A DNA stretch of 64,000 nt from Setophaga petechia (Eukaryota; Chordata; Aves; Passeriformes; Parulidae), in contig JANCRA010000011.1 of the NCBI GenBank assembly GCA_024362935.1, positions 3,472,001 through 3,536,000 of the forward strand, written 5' to 3'. Under the pieces are notes generated by a model that saw nothing but the letters and a program-made list of their open reading frames with translations, had not been told where the DNA came from and searched no databases. Positions within the stretch are counted from its first letter, which is position 1; each line of letters opens with the position of its first letter. Positions 1-23,900 of the stretch are shown here, piece after piece. Position numbers and translations under genes: made by a program.

Positions 1-11480
<11,480 letters not shown>

Positions 11481-11625
11481 CCGTTTGTGGCACGTTTAAA
11501 GCCTGAAGGCAGTAGGTGGTGCTTTGTAGTGAGGGATTGCTGTAACGCCGGGGGATTCACATTCCCGGCTGTAGGGCGAGGCGGGCAGCGCCCGTGTCAC
11601 TGCGCGGCCTTTTCCTGCCTGTAGG

Positions 11626-11646
11626 ATGCCGTGCTGCGGTGGGTGA
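11626..11646 (+). promoter_or_regulatory. Upstream ORF (six codons) overlapping the MTERF3 start
   Basis: An ATG at 11626 opens a six-codon frame (MPCCGG) whose TGA shares its last base with the ATG of MTERF3 (TGATG at 11644-11648). The main ATG has G at -3 and G at +4, a strong context. Such overlaps can allow reinitiation or can limit translation. The uATG begins one base after TTTTCCTGCCTGTAG, which looks like a splice acceptor, so it should be present in the spliced mRNA if that acceptor is used. Confidence 0.55.
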
Positions 11647-11979
11647 TGGCCGTGTGGGCTCGGCACGCCTCCCGCTGGGGCTGCCTGCTGAGCACGGCCC
11701 GTGCTGCTGCTGCTGAGCTTCCTCGGCGGCTCGGGGGTGGCGGCTGCCCCGCACGGGCCTGCCCTGAGTTGGCCCGTCGGGCTGTGCTGCCCGCTGGAAA
11801 GGAGGCGGCTCTGCGCACACTGCAGGGGTACAGGCAGCTGTCCGCAGGGAGCTGTTCCCCGCCCGACAGCGCCAAGGATGCAGCCTTCTCTTCTCCCGAA
11901 AGTAACCTGCCTTCAGTGCGACAGGAACAAGCAAAACCAGAAATATTACCTGATCTGAATGCAAAAATACTGGACGAAG
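11646..11979 (+). CDS. MTERF3: MTERF3 coding exon 1 (targeting peptide)
   Basis: The segment has 334 nt from ATG to GACGAAG|GTAAGA and encodes residues 1-111 plus one base. It starts [19 protein letters not shown] and is rich in Arg and Ala, fitting a mitochondrial presequence; this part is poorly conserved in the family. A GTG 15 bases upstream is in the same frame, but ATG 11646 is preferred because of its context and because it gives the family length. The exon probably begins at 11625 after a pyrimidine-rich acceptor. Confidence 0.9.
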
Positions 11980-14900
11980 GTAAGAGGCTTTAAGGGATAC
12001 AATTTCTCCCAAATCCTCAAAGTATGTTTTCAGTATGCTGCCCAACTGGGTTCTCCTTTTTTGCCCTGTTTGCCTAAAATATGTATCTGGAGTTCCTGAC
12101 TTTCACTTCTGATTAGCTTCGTAGTTAATTCAGCTAGTTATGGTCGATGTGGAATGCAAAGAATACCTTTAAAGTGGAATAAAGGTGTAGTGTTTGGGTA
12201 GAAATTTATGTCTGGAGCTGCTGTTTGAAGGAGTTTTCATAACCCTACCTGCATCTGTTTGCCTTTCCCTCTCAGATGTGCTGGTACAAACGAAAGGGTT
12301 TTAGTTTGGGGTTTTTTGGGCGTTTGATTTTGGTAGTTTTTAAAATTTTTTGTGGTTTTTTCTTGTTTTGCTTTGGATTTTTTGTTTGTGTTGGTTTGGG
12401 GTTTTTTTGCTTTTTTGTTGGTTTTGTTTGTTTGGTTGGTTGGTTGGTTTGGGGGTTTTTTGTTTGGGTTTTTTTGTTTTGTTCTGGGGGTTTTTTTGTT
12501 GGTTTTTTTTTTTTTGTTGGTTTTTTTTTTTTTTTTTTATTTTGAGCGAGGCTGGGAGGTACCACGCCTGAAACAACTCACACTCCGCGGTTTGAGGGAT
12601 CAGGAAGGACCAACAGGAGGCAGTGGTGTGAAGCCTCCTTAAGGGCTGCTCTGATCAGAAATGCTCACCCAACTGTCTTCTGAGAAAAGGACGCGAAAGG
12701 AGATAAATGCAGCGGTGCCTTGGTGTTGTTGCCCTGAGGAAATTTACTCACTTTTTACCCCTACTTTTACATCTAAACAAAAATTATAATATTTCCATCC
12801 TTTTGAATTACTTTGGGTATGCTGAGGAAACTTGCTCTGAATTACTGAGCAGCTTTGTATGTTCAGATTCTGCTTTGAGCCCAGCCAGCCTGGATTATAC
12901 AGAGTTTATTATTTGGGGTGGCTCAGACTTGCATCAGAGATCTGTGTGTGTAGCTGGTTCTGAAACAGTGCTGCACCAAAGTGATGGGTCAGCCAGCTGG
13001 TATGTGGCTGCCCCTGAGATGCAGTTTATCCACTTGCCAGATTGTTATCTGCCAGTAGACTGACTGGAGAATGTGTGTGTGTGTGTGTAGCATTTTGCCC
13101 AGTTGTCAGTCTGTATAATGGAGTAAACATAATTGATAATTTTGGGGGGTTTTGGTAACTTGAAGTATGATTCCCAATAGGAAGTGTAAGGACCTTAAAG
13201 TGGCAATAAAAGACGTGCATGCATCTGGAATTTACTTAATTGTGTATTGGTTTGGTCCTCAACAAGTTGAAAAAAACCACTTGATATTCCTATAGATTCC
13301 TAGAGAGTTCCCGTTCAATGTGTAAATATTGCTGAAAGCATTTTACTCTTCTTTTGTTTCTGAGGCTATGAGAAAAGACAAGACCTTCAATAGCTATCAA
13401 GCTAGTCTGTGCAACTCTTCCTGGAGCATTAGGCACATCCTAATTACTTTGGAATTACTTGTAGTAGAGTTCAGGTGTGCCTTTGTTTCTTGACCTGGAA
13501 GAGTGTTACCCTGGTCTCGCAGAAGCCATTATGCAAAGGTATAGAGCACTGAAAATCCTCTTCCCAAAGAGTTTATAATCAGGGCATCTGATCAGTAATC
13601 AAGCTGATGATTGATGTGGATGCTAGCAGCTAGCCTGCAAACAGCAGTCTTAATCTTGCTGCTGTGAGCTCCTATCTATGGAAAAATAGATCTGTTTAGG
13701 GAATTTGTTTTTTAAAGACTTTGAGTTCTGTGACTTGGAACACTTAGGGGAAAACAAGCATAATGATGTTCCCTTTGAAACCTTAGTGAGTAGGAAGTTA
13801 TTCCTTTTGCTGTTAGAGATAGTGGCAGTCAACTGCCTTTCTGTAATGGATAAGACATAATAGCTTGGCTGGAGTTGGCTGTGAAATACATTGAAAGTTA
13901 AAACAGCTGCATTTCAGGCATCATATTCAGGAGAGCCACAAAGTAGTGGGCTGGTCAGGTTATGGAAAATAATCTTGGCAGTAGCCTTTTATCTGGCTGT
14001 GATCAGGCAAGGATGCACTTGTGAAGACATGAAAGACGATCCTTTTCCAGAGGGTGATTTGATCTCTTGTCTGCAGCAGACTTGAGGGCAGGCTTGCTAG
14101 GTACTACTCTCAGATTTGGCCATATGAGTACAAGTTGATGGGCAGTGACCAGGAGATGGAACAGAGGCAAAAACTGGGAGCAGAGTCTATGTTTTTATGT
14201 TTTCAAATAGGCTGGTGGTTTATCACATGCAGCAGTGTTCCTGCATTTAGGAAAAGATTTGAAGAGATCTGTATAGTATTTGGTGGGAGAGCTTTGTCTT
14301 TCACAAAAGGCATTTGGGTTTTCTGTATTTGTTTCTCAGACTGGGATGACATTCCACCTTCATCTGCTCTGGAAGTGATTTCTGAGGAAGAAGCTGTACA
14401 GATCATTGCAGAACCACTTCTCCCCATTCAGTCTTCCACGCTCCGAGATTATGTTGATCACTCAGAAACCCTTGCAAAACTTGTCCACCTAGGTATGTGT
14501 GATTTTGTTTGTGTGCTCTGCCTACGGCAGGAGCTTTGTAGATCCTGTAATTTGTGCTTTGCTCTTACTGATTACCTTGTAAACTTGAAAATGGGAACAG
14601 TGACCAATGGTAAAAAGCTGCAGAATGTTATCCAGGGTAAACGGACGAAAGGAGGGGACTGTGTCACTAGCAATGCCATACTGCTGGGAAACAAAGCTGG
14701 CTGGTGTTAGTCCCCTAGTGCTGTGTTAGAAGGAGGCATCTCCCACAGCTTCAGGAGGTGGGGATCACTGTGGAATTTAATTGGTCTTTCTTCTTTTGGG
14801 CTGGTTAAAAATGCTTTAATTTGCTGCAAAACAAGCTGCAGCTCTTTATCCTTGGAAGGAAGGAAGGAAAGAGAATAGTTGCTATGTATAACAGTAGGAG

Positions 14901-17900
14901 TGAGGCACAGCACACTGGAGAGGCAAGAGGGAAGTGTCAAAAAACTTGGACTACAGAGGTGCCCAAGTTCAAGCTTTCTCACCACCTTGTTGCCCAAACA
15001 TGCAAGGAAGACTGGAAAGAGGCTGGAGAAATTAATACTTGAGAGGAGGAATCTGTCCCCATGTAGTAAGAAATTGTCATATGTGAGTCAGTATACAAAG
15101 TTACTTCATTGCAAAATTGTCATCTTCCCTTTTATAACAGATTTGGAAATTTCATGTGCACATACTTCTGTGCAACAAGAGCAGGTCTCTAAATGTGGCA
15201 CATGCAGATTTCACTGCAAAGGTCTTTCTTCAAAAAATAAACTCAGCAAAAGCTTCTAAAATGACTGCTTATTTTATCTGGAGTCTTTCCACAATATACA
15301 AGGTATAACCTTGCTGTGTTGAGTAATTAAAGTATGCAAAATCAGTACAAAAAATTGAGTAGTCCTATAAATTCCAGCATGCCTTTGGGAAACACTTAGA
15401 GAAAGCAGGGTCTGTGTTTAATTAAAACAACTTCTAATTTTGTTTGTTGTAGGAGTTGACTTATCCCAAGTGGAGAAACGTCAAAAGGCAGGTCAGCTCT
15501 TACTGACCTTGGACTTTGAAAAAGATGTAAAAAAAATACTTCTGTTTCTTAAGGATGTGGGTGTAGAAGACAATCAACTAGGAGCATTCCTTACCAAAAA
15601 TCCATACATCCTTGGTGAAGATCTGGAGGCTTTAGAAACCAGGTAAGCCTTTCAAGTAGTAGCAGGGTGTTAAGCCCCTTGGCTTGAAGATCTGGTTTCC
15701 CAGTTGGTTTAACTTTGTCTGAAGGAACCTGTGCTGCCTGCTGCCTCCTTTCATACTCTTACTCTTCCTCCTTTCTTACCCTGGCTGCATATTTTTGTGC
15801 CTCCCCATCTGTTGGCACTAATGTGTGATGGTATCAGAAGTCAATACCTTCACTCACCTGAAAACTGCCTATTAACAAATTTTACTGCCCATGTCTGTCT
15901 CTCTGCCACAGAGGAAGCAGCTTGCCATTTTAGGCCAATTGCATTAATTGTGTCAGCTTTCTTTCCAAAATGACATCCCTGAGGATTTACATAAATTTGT
16001 AGAACAATATTAAACTCTTCAGTCACAATTTGAAACCTCATGAATTCTGCAATCAAAGAAGCAGACCAGATTTCTTCTGTGTTGACATCTAATAGCTGCA
16101 GGAGGTTTTGGTGACTTTTTTTTCTGTTGTCCAGCTGAAACTCAACACAACACTACGATGAACTAATTTGTGTGTGTATGTGTTTGTTCATACTTGTATG
16201 GCCCTAAACTGTTCTTCAGTCCTTAAAATGAGCTTTAATTTATAATATTATTCTTAATTTGATTTTTTTTTCCAGAACAACTCAAGTGTGTATGTATGTA
16301 CATGTTTAATGAACTCAAAACTTCGCAGTACTCCAGAGAAAAAGTCTGGCATTTTAGCCCTTGCATGTAGTAGCATTTCTGTCTGAAACAGAAATCTGAA
16401 AGTACCAATATTTAGAAACAGGCACACGAGTAGACTCTTGTATAAAATAGACCTAACTTCTTTCTCCTCTGTTCTTCTAATCTTGTGTTCAATAAGTGGC
16501 CTTTCAGAAACAATATCCAAAAAAATACCCTATGTCATTTTTCCAAAAGTAGTTTTGAGTTTAGGTATCAGACCAGACTGCTCTTCTGAATGTTCTTCTG
16601 AAGAGAGGTTTGGGAGGTTTTTTTGTCATAAATATCCTAACTCTTCCATTAAGTCAGATTTTATTTTCAGTGGCACTCCTGTCGCACTGGCTGATTGGTA
16701 AAGAAGGGGCTAAACAGATCAATCCAATTTCTTCTTAATTTTCTGCAGTATGATTCTTCTGTAAGTTTGACACTGGTGAATGATTTCCTGCAAGCTTTAA
16801 AGTAAGTGTGCAGTAAAGGCTGTGAAGTGAGTGTGTCTCAAATAGCTGTCTTTTGAAAGCTGAGTATCACCTTTGCATAAACAGTTCGGTGCAGATGGAC
16901 GTGGTATTGGTTACATCACTCTGGAATGTTTTATTGCTATGGATCCCATGTTGCCAGGAAACAAAACAAAATTTCAATAGGTTTGGCATTTGACTTCAGA
17001 TAAACACTGTAAAAGTCAAAACATTCTATAATTCCTAGCAATTTTGACAGTTGCAAATCAGTGTCTGTACTGCAGCTGCACCAGATGCTTTGTTTTATGC
17101 TGGTGTTAATGATGACTTAAAACTGTTAACATGCTATCATAGAACTGCTGAGCCCTGTAGTGGAACGAGGGCTGACCTTGGTGCCAGCACTCACAGATGT
17201 ATCTCAAGCTTAGGCCAGGTTGGATAGTTGTGTTCCTTTCATATTCCAGTTTCTACAGCCAGGTTACTACAATCTTGCCATCTCTCTTTTAAGTTTCTTG
17301 CCTTTCCAGGAAGAAACGCTTTAAGTGTGAATCTTAATGACTTGTTAACAGAAAAGAAGTGGAGTCAGGACAGCCAAAAGATTTGATTTTTAATCTGCTC
17401 ATTTAGCTGTTTCTGGGATGCTTGGAATCTGTGCCAGTTCCATTGTCATTGTCTGGAGCCTAGGGTGCTACTCTCTGTGTAGGGGTTCCTGCTCAGTTAG
17501 GAATTGGTCCTCTAGAGCTTGCTTTTATATCTTCCATCTGGGAGTTTTTGGCTTGTGATAACTTAGTTTCTGGGGATTTGTGGAAAGAGGGAAGTTGAGT
17601 GACTGGAAGGTATTTTTTTTTTTCTCTCCACAAGACATAGTTTAACAGAAAGCCCATTTTTTGCTGAATATCTGCTTCTGCAGAATATTCTGCAACCCAT
17701 TTATTATCTTAATTACTACCAGATAAGGCAATTCTTGTTGTATGCTCTAAGTTGATCTGACTGCAAATACTTCTCATATTGCAACTACTCTCATCTATAA
17801 CCAGAGGAAGCCTCCCCAAATTGTAGTTTGGTTGTTTAGTACATGGTAGTATGTGGATTAATTGTGTCTCTCTACTTGGTGTGCTGTATTTCTCCTCTTC

Positions 17901-20900
17901 AAGCATTTTTTTCTGGGAGCTGTGGTAATCATCTACTGCAAGTGGGACTTGAAATAGGATTTCACTTTCACTGAAATCAAAGTTTGGAAAAAGTTTTGAC
18001 TTGGAAAGAAGGAAGGAAAGCAAGCTCTGTTAAATATCAAAACTTTAGTCAACTCCTCTTGCTTTCTGACAACCAGATGTTTGTTACTCACTTTTAGACC
18101 AGTGACTGAAAATAGGGCAAACACAACTTCAGCTGCTGTAGAAATGTCTTTTTCGACAATATCTCTGCACACAGCATCCTTGTATGATATTTCTACTCCA
18201 ATGCTATTGGCAAAACAGGAGTGTATGAGGTATAGGACTCCATTCTTTCATCAGTAGAAATGGAATTCATTAAAATAGCAAAAGACTGGATTTATCTTCT
18301 TGTCCATACCCTATTAATGTGTTTGCAATCTAGGAGACAGACTGGTAGTTAACTGTAGGTTAACATTGTTATCTGCTTAAGTACAGCTGGAAGGAATTAA
18401 AATCTGTCTTCAGTATTGACATTCTGCTCTGAGGTTTATTTTACTTCTAATTAATTGGAAGGGAGGGTATTTTGCTTTTACGATAACTGCAGATTTCACC
18501 TTAATTATTTTTGGCAGGGTTGCATGTTAATGCTAGAACATCTGTCCATTTATAAGATATCACTGAGGAATTTAAGTGATCACTGAATAAATGAAGGCAA
18601 TATAATTTTCATCACTGGATTTTATTTTGTTTTTGTTCTCTTTCTAGAGTGGCTTACCTAAAATCAAAAAAATTTGGTAAGTCAGAAATTGCTCAGATGG
18701 TCTCAAGAGCTCCATATTTGCTGTTGTTTTCAGTGGAAAGATTGGATAACAGACTGGGTTTCTTCAAAAATGAACTTGGTCTCAGTGTAAAAAAGGTAAA
18801 GACTGAAGTGTTCACGTATTTTGTTAGTGACAGTTGTAAGGTCTTGCAATATGAATACTCCAAAGTGTTTGAAGGTTATCAACAAGCATTATGTTAACAT
18901 CAGTAATGTCACTAGAGGGTTATAGAAGGGTGGTTTTAACTGTCTTTGAAAGTGATATGGACACCTGACATTCAGAGGACCTGAAGTACAGTTTCTGAAG
19001 ATGACCTGCTACAGTTTATTGTCAAATAAGCATGTATATGTCCAGTTCTGTTATTTGAGGTGAGTCAGAGGACTGAATTAATTACTGAAAAAGCAAGCAG
19101 CTCTTTTAACTTCTGGAAAATAATTTGGTGCTCTCCATCTCTTCAAGATACTTCAACATACTTAAAGAATTTTAAAAATAGTCTCATTTGTGAGTATCTT
19201 ATCAAGATAAATGGCAAATCATTTGCTCAGCTCACCAGGAGTGACCTCTGTGTTTGCTCATGGGTATGCTCATACCATATTACATGCTTATCGGGTATTT
19301 AGTGCTTTGGATCTTCAGGGCAGGTAGTAGCTGGACTTGCCTGGAGTAAGTGGGCAGTGTTAGTTGTGTCCTGCATTAGGTGGGGATTGCAATGAATACC
19401 AAATTCCAAGTGGAATCTTGGGTTCTTCTGTTAGCTGAACAGTCATAGCTGCTACAGTGCCCTGTTGCTGGCCTTTCCATATTTGAGGTGAGACATCTCC
19501 TCGGAAAAAGGTTTAGCCACCACCTTGTACTCAGGGTGGGCTACAAGTAATCAGACACTTCAGGGAATGTGGAGTATTTCTTGTAGTGCTGTTACACTGT
19601 GGTCTAACCAGATTCAGAAGTTAGCTCCACTGCCACTAAAAGCCCTTTTATAGCTTCCACTGGGGTAGTGTGTTGTTTACTTTTTTTAAAAAGATGGGAA
19701 GAAACAACGTGAGGGCTGAGAGAAATTGAGCACTTGAACATACTTTCTCCTTTTGAGGCATGTTTTTACTCCCTCTTCCTATCAGCTTTACAATTGTATT
19801 ATTTTTTGTTTTCTTAAAGAACATATTTGAGTAATGTTTTGTGTCTTAACATACTGCTGTTTCATGCAAATTCATCTTTGGCGTAGAGATAAAATGAAAT
19901 ACAAAATGAAATGAAAAAAAAAGTTTATATAGGATCTTTCATTTGAAGCCTTCCGTAAAACTCATTAATTTATGTTTTTTTTCTGATTGTAGACAAAGGA
20001 TCTTGTAATTCGTCTTCCAAGGCTACTGACTGGCAAAATAGAGCCTGTAAAAGAAAATCTTCAGGTGAGCTTATGAATAGATATTAAAAGTGTATTGTAT
20101 ATAGTTAAAGAGTTGTCAGGAGATAAAAGTCTTGTAGGGGGTTGTGTACAGAAAAAATTTAATTAAATTGTTTTGGTGGTGATATAAAGTAACTGTTAAA
20201 CCATGTATTTTCCTCTATAGTATGCATGCTTAGTCAATGCATGGACCATTATCTTATTCTCTCTTCTACTCTGATGTGTTGCCTTCCTGCCAAAAGTTGC
20301 TATATGATGACATAAATGGTTACCCATTTTTTAATGAATAGAAAAATGCTCAGTCTTTTTTTCCCTCCCCCTAATTATTATGGTTTTTTGCTAACTTGGA
20401 TTGTCTGTGAGTATTTAGGAGCAGGAAATGTGCAGTTGATTATTTTTCTGCTGGCAGGTAACTAGCCTGCCAAAATGTGCCTTTGACACCTATTGTCTGA
20501 TAGCAGATGGTCGTTATTAACAACTGTTGGGTAAATAACTTCAAACTCATGGGGATTCCTTTCCCTTTTGAAAATGTAAGTGTATTGCTTTAATTACTGT
20601 GCTGTAAAGCCATCGAGGCCAAACAGCATGATGTAGTGTAACAATTTGTGAAATTCCATTATTCTATAACAAATAACTATAAATCAAAATGTATAATTTT
20701 CAGACAGACTCACTGTTCTGAAACTATTAAACACTAGAAGTCTTGCAGTCTGAAATGTGTGTGTGGTAAGGGAGGAGACTGGAAAGTAGCAGACTGTTCT
20801 AATTAATAGTGCTTTCTTTTAAATACACATTGTTTCCACAGGCTAGGGAGCCATTATTACAATGAATGTGTTTTTGAGGTCTTTAGTTCTATGTGACTAT

Positions 20901-23900
20901 CTTGTTTATCCACCAAGAAATACAGCATAGCACCTCTATTTTTAAAATGTGTGAAAAAGGGAAAGAAAGGAATGATTTTTAGGTCCCCACTGTTGGAATC
21001 TACTAATTTTTAAAAGCTCAAGCTTTTCAGGAGGTTGGATTCAGAATCTGTGTTCAGACCTGTATGTCCTAAACTGGTGGTGGGAGGACAGTACTTGGAA
21101 AGCGAAATCACGTAGCAACAGTTCAGAAGTGATCAGGTTGTATCCCTCATTCTGCATGGACTGTTATTTAGAAACAAGTACAGTAGCTGATCTTGGTTGT
21201 CATAAGATACCAGTCATGGAGGAAATGTGCTGAAGGATTGCTTAGTCCATCCTCTGAGGGTTTGATCAAGCACAATTAGAGATTCATTGACTGGGTAAAA
21301 CCTGTCAAAGCTTTCATTACCACTGTCTATTGTGGGAATAATACATACTTTGTTGACTATTGCTGAGGCTTACACAATAAGGATATTAGCATGTGTGGCC
21401 TAGAGAGTTATTGAATATTAAACATGTTTGTTGTCAGACTGAGTGCAGTCAAAGCAACTTACACTTGAGCTCACTGATCATGTTGAGGGAGCTGTTCCAT
21501 GTCACATAAAAGCTCAAGGTTCTTGCCACAATTACCTCTATAGTGGCCCCAGCTTTATCTCTGCAATGATTTAACAGGGGGTCTTAACTCTGGTTGTGTA
21601 TCTTGATGCAGGAAGTTACCTCTGCCAGCTCAGGTCCATGGAAGATACCACTCATGTGCAAACCTCTATTTCCATACTTGAATGCTGTCTTAGTTGATTG
21701 GTATTTTGTGTGGTGCACAAATACTTATAAAGCAGAAAAGCTAAAATAAGGAGTTGAAAGACCTGATTATAGCTGCCTCTAGAAACAGTTCCCTGTAAGG
21801 ATTTGGAAGTCCTAAGGTAAATTCAAAACCCAGATTCTAAGCCCTTCCCTTCATATTTGACAAGCAGTTCTGGAAAAAAGCTGCAGTCTTGGCACATCAA
21901 ACTGGGCAAACAAAAACACCATCTTCTTGCCAATTGAAGTACCTTAGTTTGATATGAAAGTCTGGTTATGTTAGCTGGCAAGCTCACCCACTTCATGACT
22001 AAAAACAAGCTGCTTGTAAGTGTCACTGGAGGATAGAAGAAGTGACTGAGTTAACAGACACTCTTGTATGCTGAATTCTTTCTCAACAATTCAATGAATT
22101 GCTTGCCATTCTGCACTTTGGGAGGAGTGCTCATGATTTTATTGAAAAAATGTGTTTTGTTTTCCTTTTGGGAAATCATAATTGAAGTCAAGTCAGTCTC
22201 TGAAAAAGACATCTTACTTCAGACTTTATTGAACTGTAGAATAAATCGAATACACTATGTATTCTACACATCTCTTTTAGGTTCTGCAGTCTTAAGTTGA
22301 AAACTATAGAAATTATAGTCCCTATTTAAAAAAAATGTACCTTGGATACATTAGCAAAAGAAGTAACACATAAGCAAAAGTAGGCACTAGCTGTTGGGTT
22401 GCTGTGTTTTACAGAGCTCAACAGCTCCACAGGAAGAAAGTCTCTTGACAGCTTGGTATTGAAAATGATAAAGGACTCTTAGGGGAAAATCTTTGTGCTT
22501 TTAAATGCCATACATATGGAAACGTGGCTTTTTTGTTCATATCTCAGGCAAACTGAAAAATACATAACATTCAGAGACGTTATCTTTATTTTGGGGATAT
22601 TTTATGAACAAATTACACTTTAATCTAGAACAATAAATAATTTGCATTGTCTAACTTGAGAAGAACTGAAGTGGCAGATATTTTTGTGGTTTGCATTCTT
22701 GTTGCTGTGTAAAAAAGAATAGAAGAATTTTGCATTAGTTTATTTCAGTGGCACATTAAAATAAGCTGAGTTTGCTGTAGCTGACTTGCAAAGATAAAAT
22801 TGTGCTCTTTTTCAGGTTTGTCAAATTGAACTTGGTTTTCAACGTAATGAAATTCAACAGATAGTGTGCAAAACTCCCAAGATTTTAACTGCAAGTAAAA
22901 AGAGACTCAAACAGACATTTGACTACTTACACAACATAATGGGCATTCCCCACCACATGCTTACTCGCTTTCCTCAGGTGAGCTGTTGATCTGGGAATAA
23001 ATTGTAGATGCTTTTGTCACAGCCACTTCACTAATGTGCTGAAGGTGGAGCCTTGCTCTGTGCAGTACATAAGTGAATGCTCCAGCTAGCTGTGGCTTTT
23101 ACTCTAATTTGGATAACTTTTGTTAGCAATCCAGAAACTATTGAAGATTTCCGATGGAACTGCTGCTTATTTTCCCTTAGCACATGTGACCTCACCGCCC
23201 ACAGTCTTGTGATATTTAAGGTTTTTAACAGAGGTAGTCATGCTCATCTCTTCTGTGTTCATGCAAGAGAGATTACTGCCTGCTTAGGGATTTGCTTATC
23301 CTGAAATCTTACCTAAGAGACACAAGAGAAGACAGATTATGCAGAAGATCTGTTCATTAGATAACATTATATATATAAATATAAACATTTCTTTCAGATT
23401 TGTCTACTTAAAAAATAACCTTTAGAAATTTTAGGATCTGAAAATAACAGTGTAAAGGTAAGAGCAGTTCTGTCCATTAGACAGTCATTAGATTATCATT
23501 GGTCGTCTTAATTGCTGCAGCAATTGCTAAAATACCACAAGATTGAGAATAGATTTGTTTCTTGATTACTATTTTGGGTTTTTTCTACCTCCTCATTACT
23601 GCTATTTCTTCATAAATTGAAAGCTGAAGGTGTTAGTCACTTCATTCAATGACTACAAACAGTTGCACTATCTTCTTACAAGGTAAAAATGAAAGTAGAA
23701 ATTACAGCTTCTGAACTGCAGTAATTTTCTTTCTAAAGCAAGTCTAGTAGAGAATCTAAGTGGCTAGAAAGCCAAAATTGCAGGGGGGAATAAAACTATT
23801 CCTCAGGATTTTGATTATATTGCTATTTAATCTATCTTTACTTAACAAGGATGCTTGCTTTTATGCTCATCTTTGTTACTTTGCCCTCCTTGATCTGTAA

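Larger units (their letters stand above)
11980..14339 (+). other. MTERF3: MTERF3 intron after coding exon 1
   Basis: The intron contains a 246-bp G/T-only-like low-complexity tract (12296-12541) and a short TG repeat (13072-13088). No other exon or RNA gene is supported. Confidence 0.9.

Noticed and set aside
12272..12642. Open frames of 73-97 codons in the G/T tract, rich in Phe/Gly/Val or Lys/Pro/Thr
   Set aside because: They are translations of low-complexity repeat sequence inside an intron.
17140..17260. Possible CR1 tail-like text (CATAGAACTGCTGAG...)
   Set aside because: Too short and too unlike the CR1 end to support a mobile-element call.
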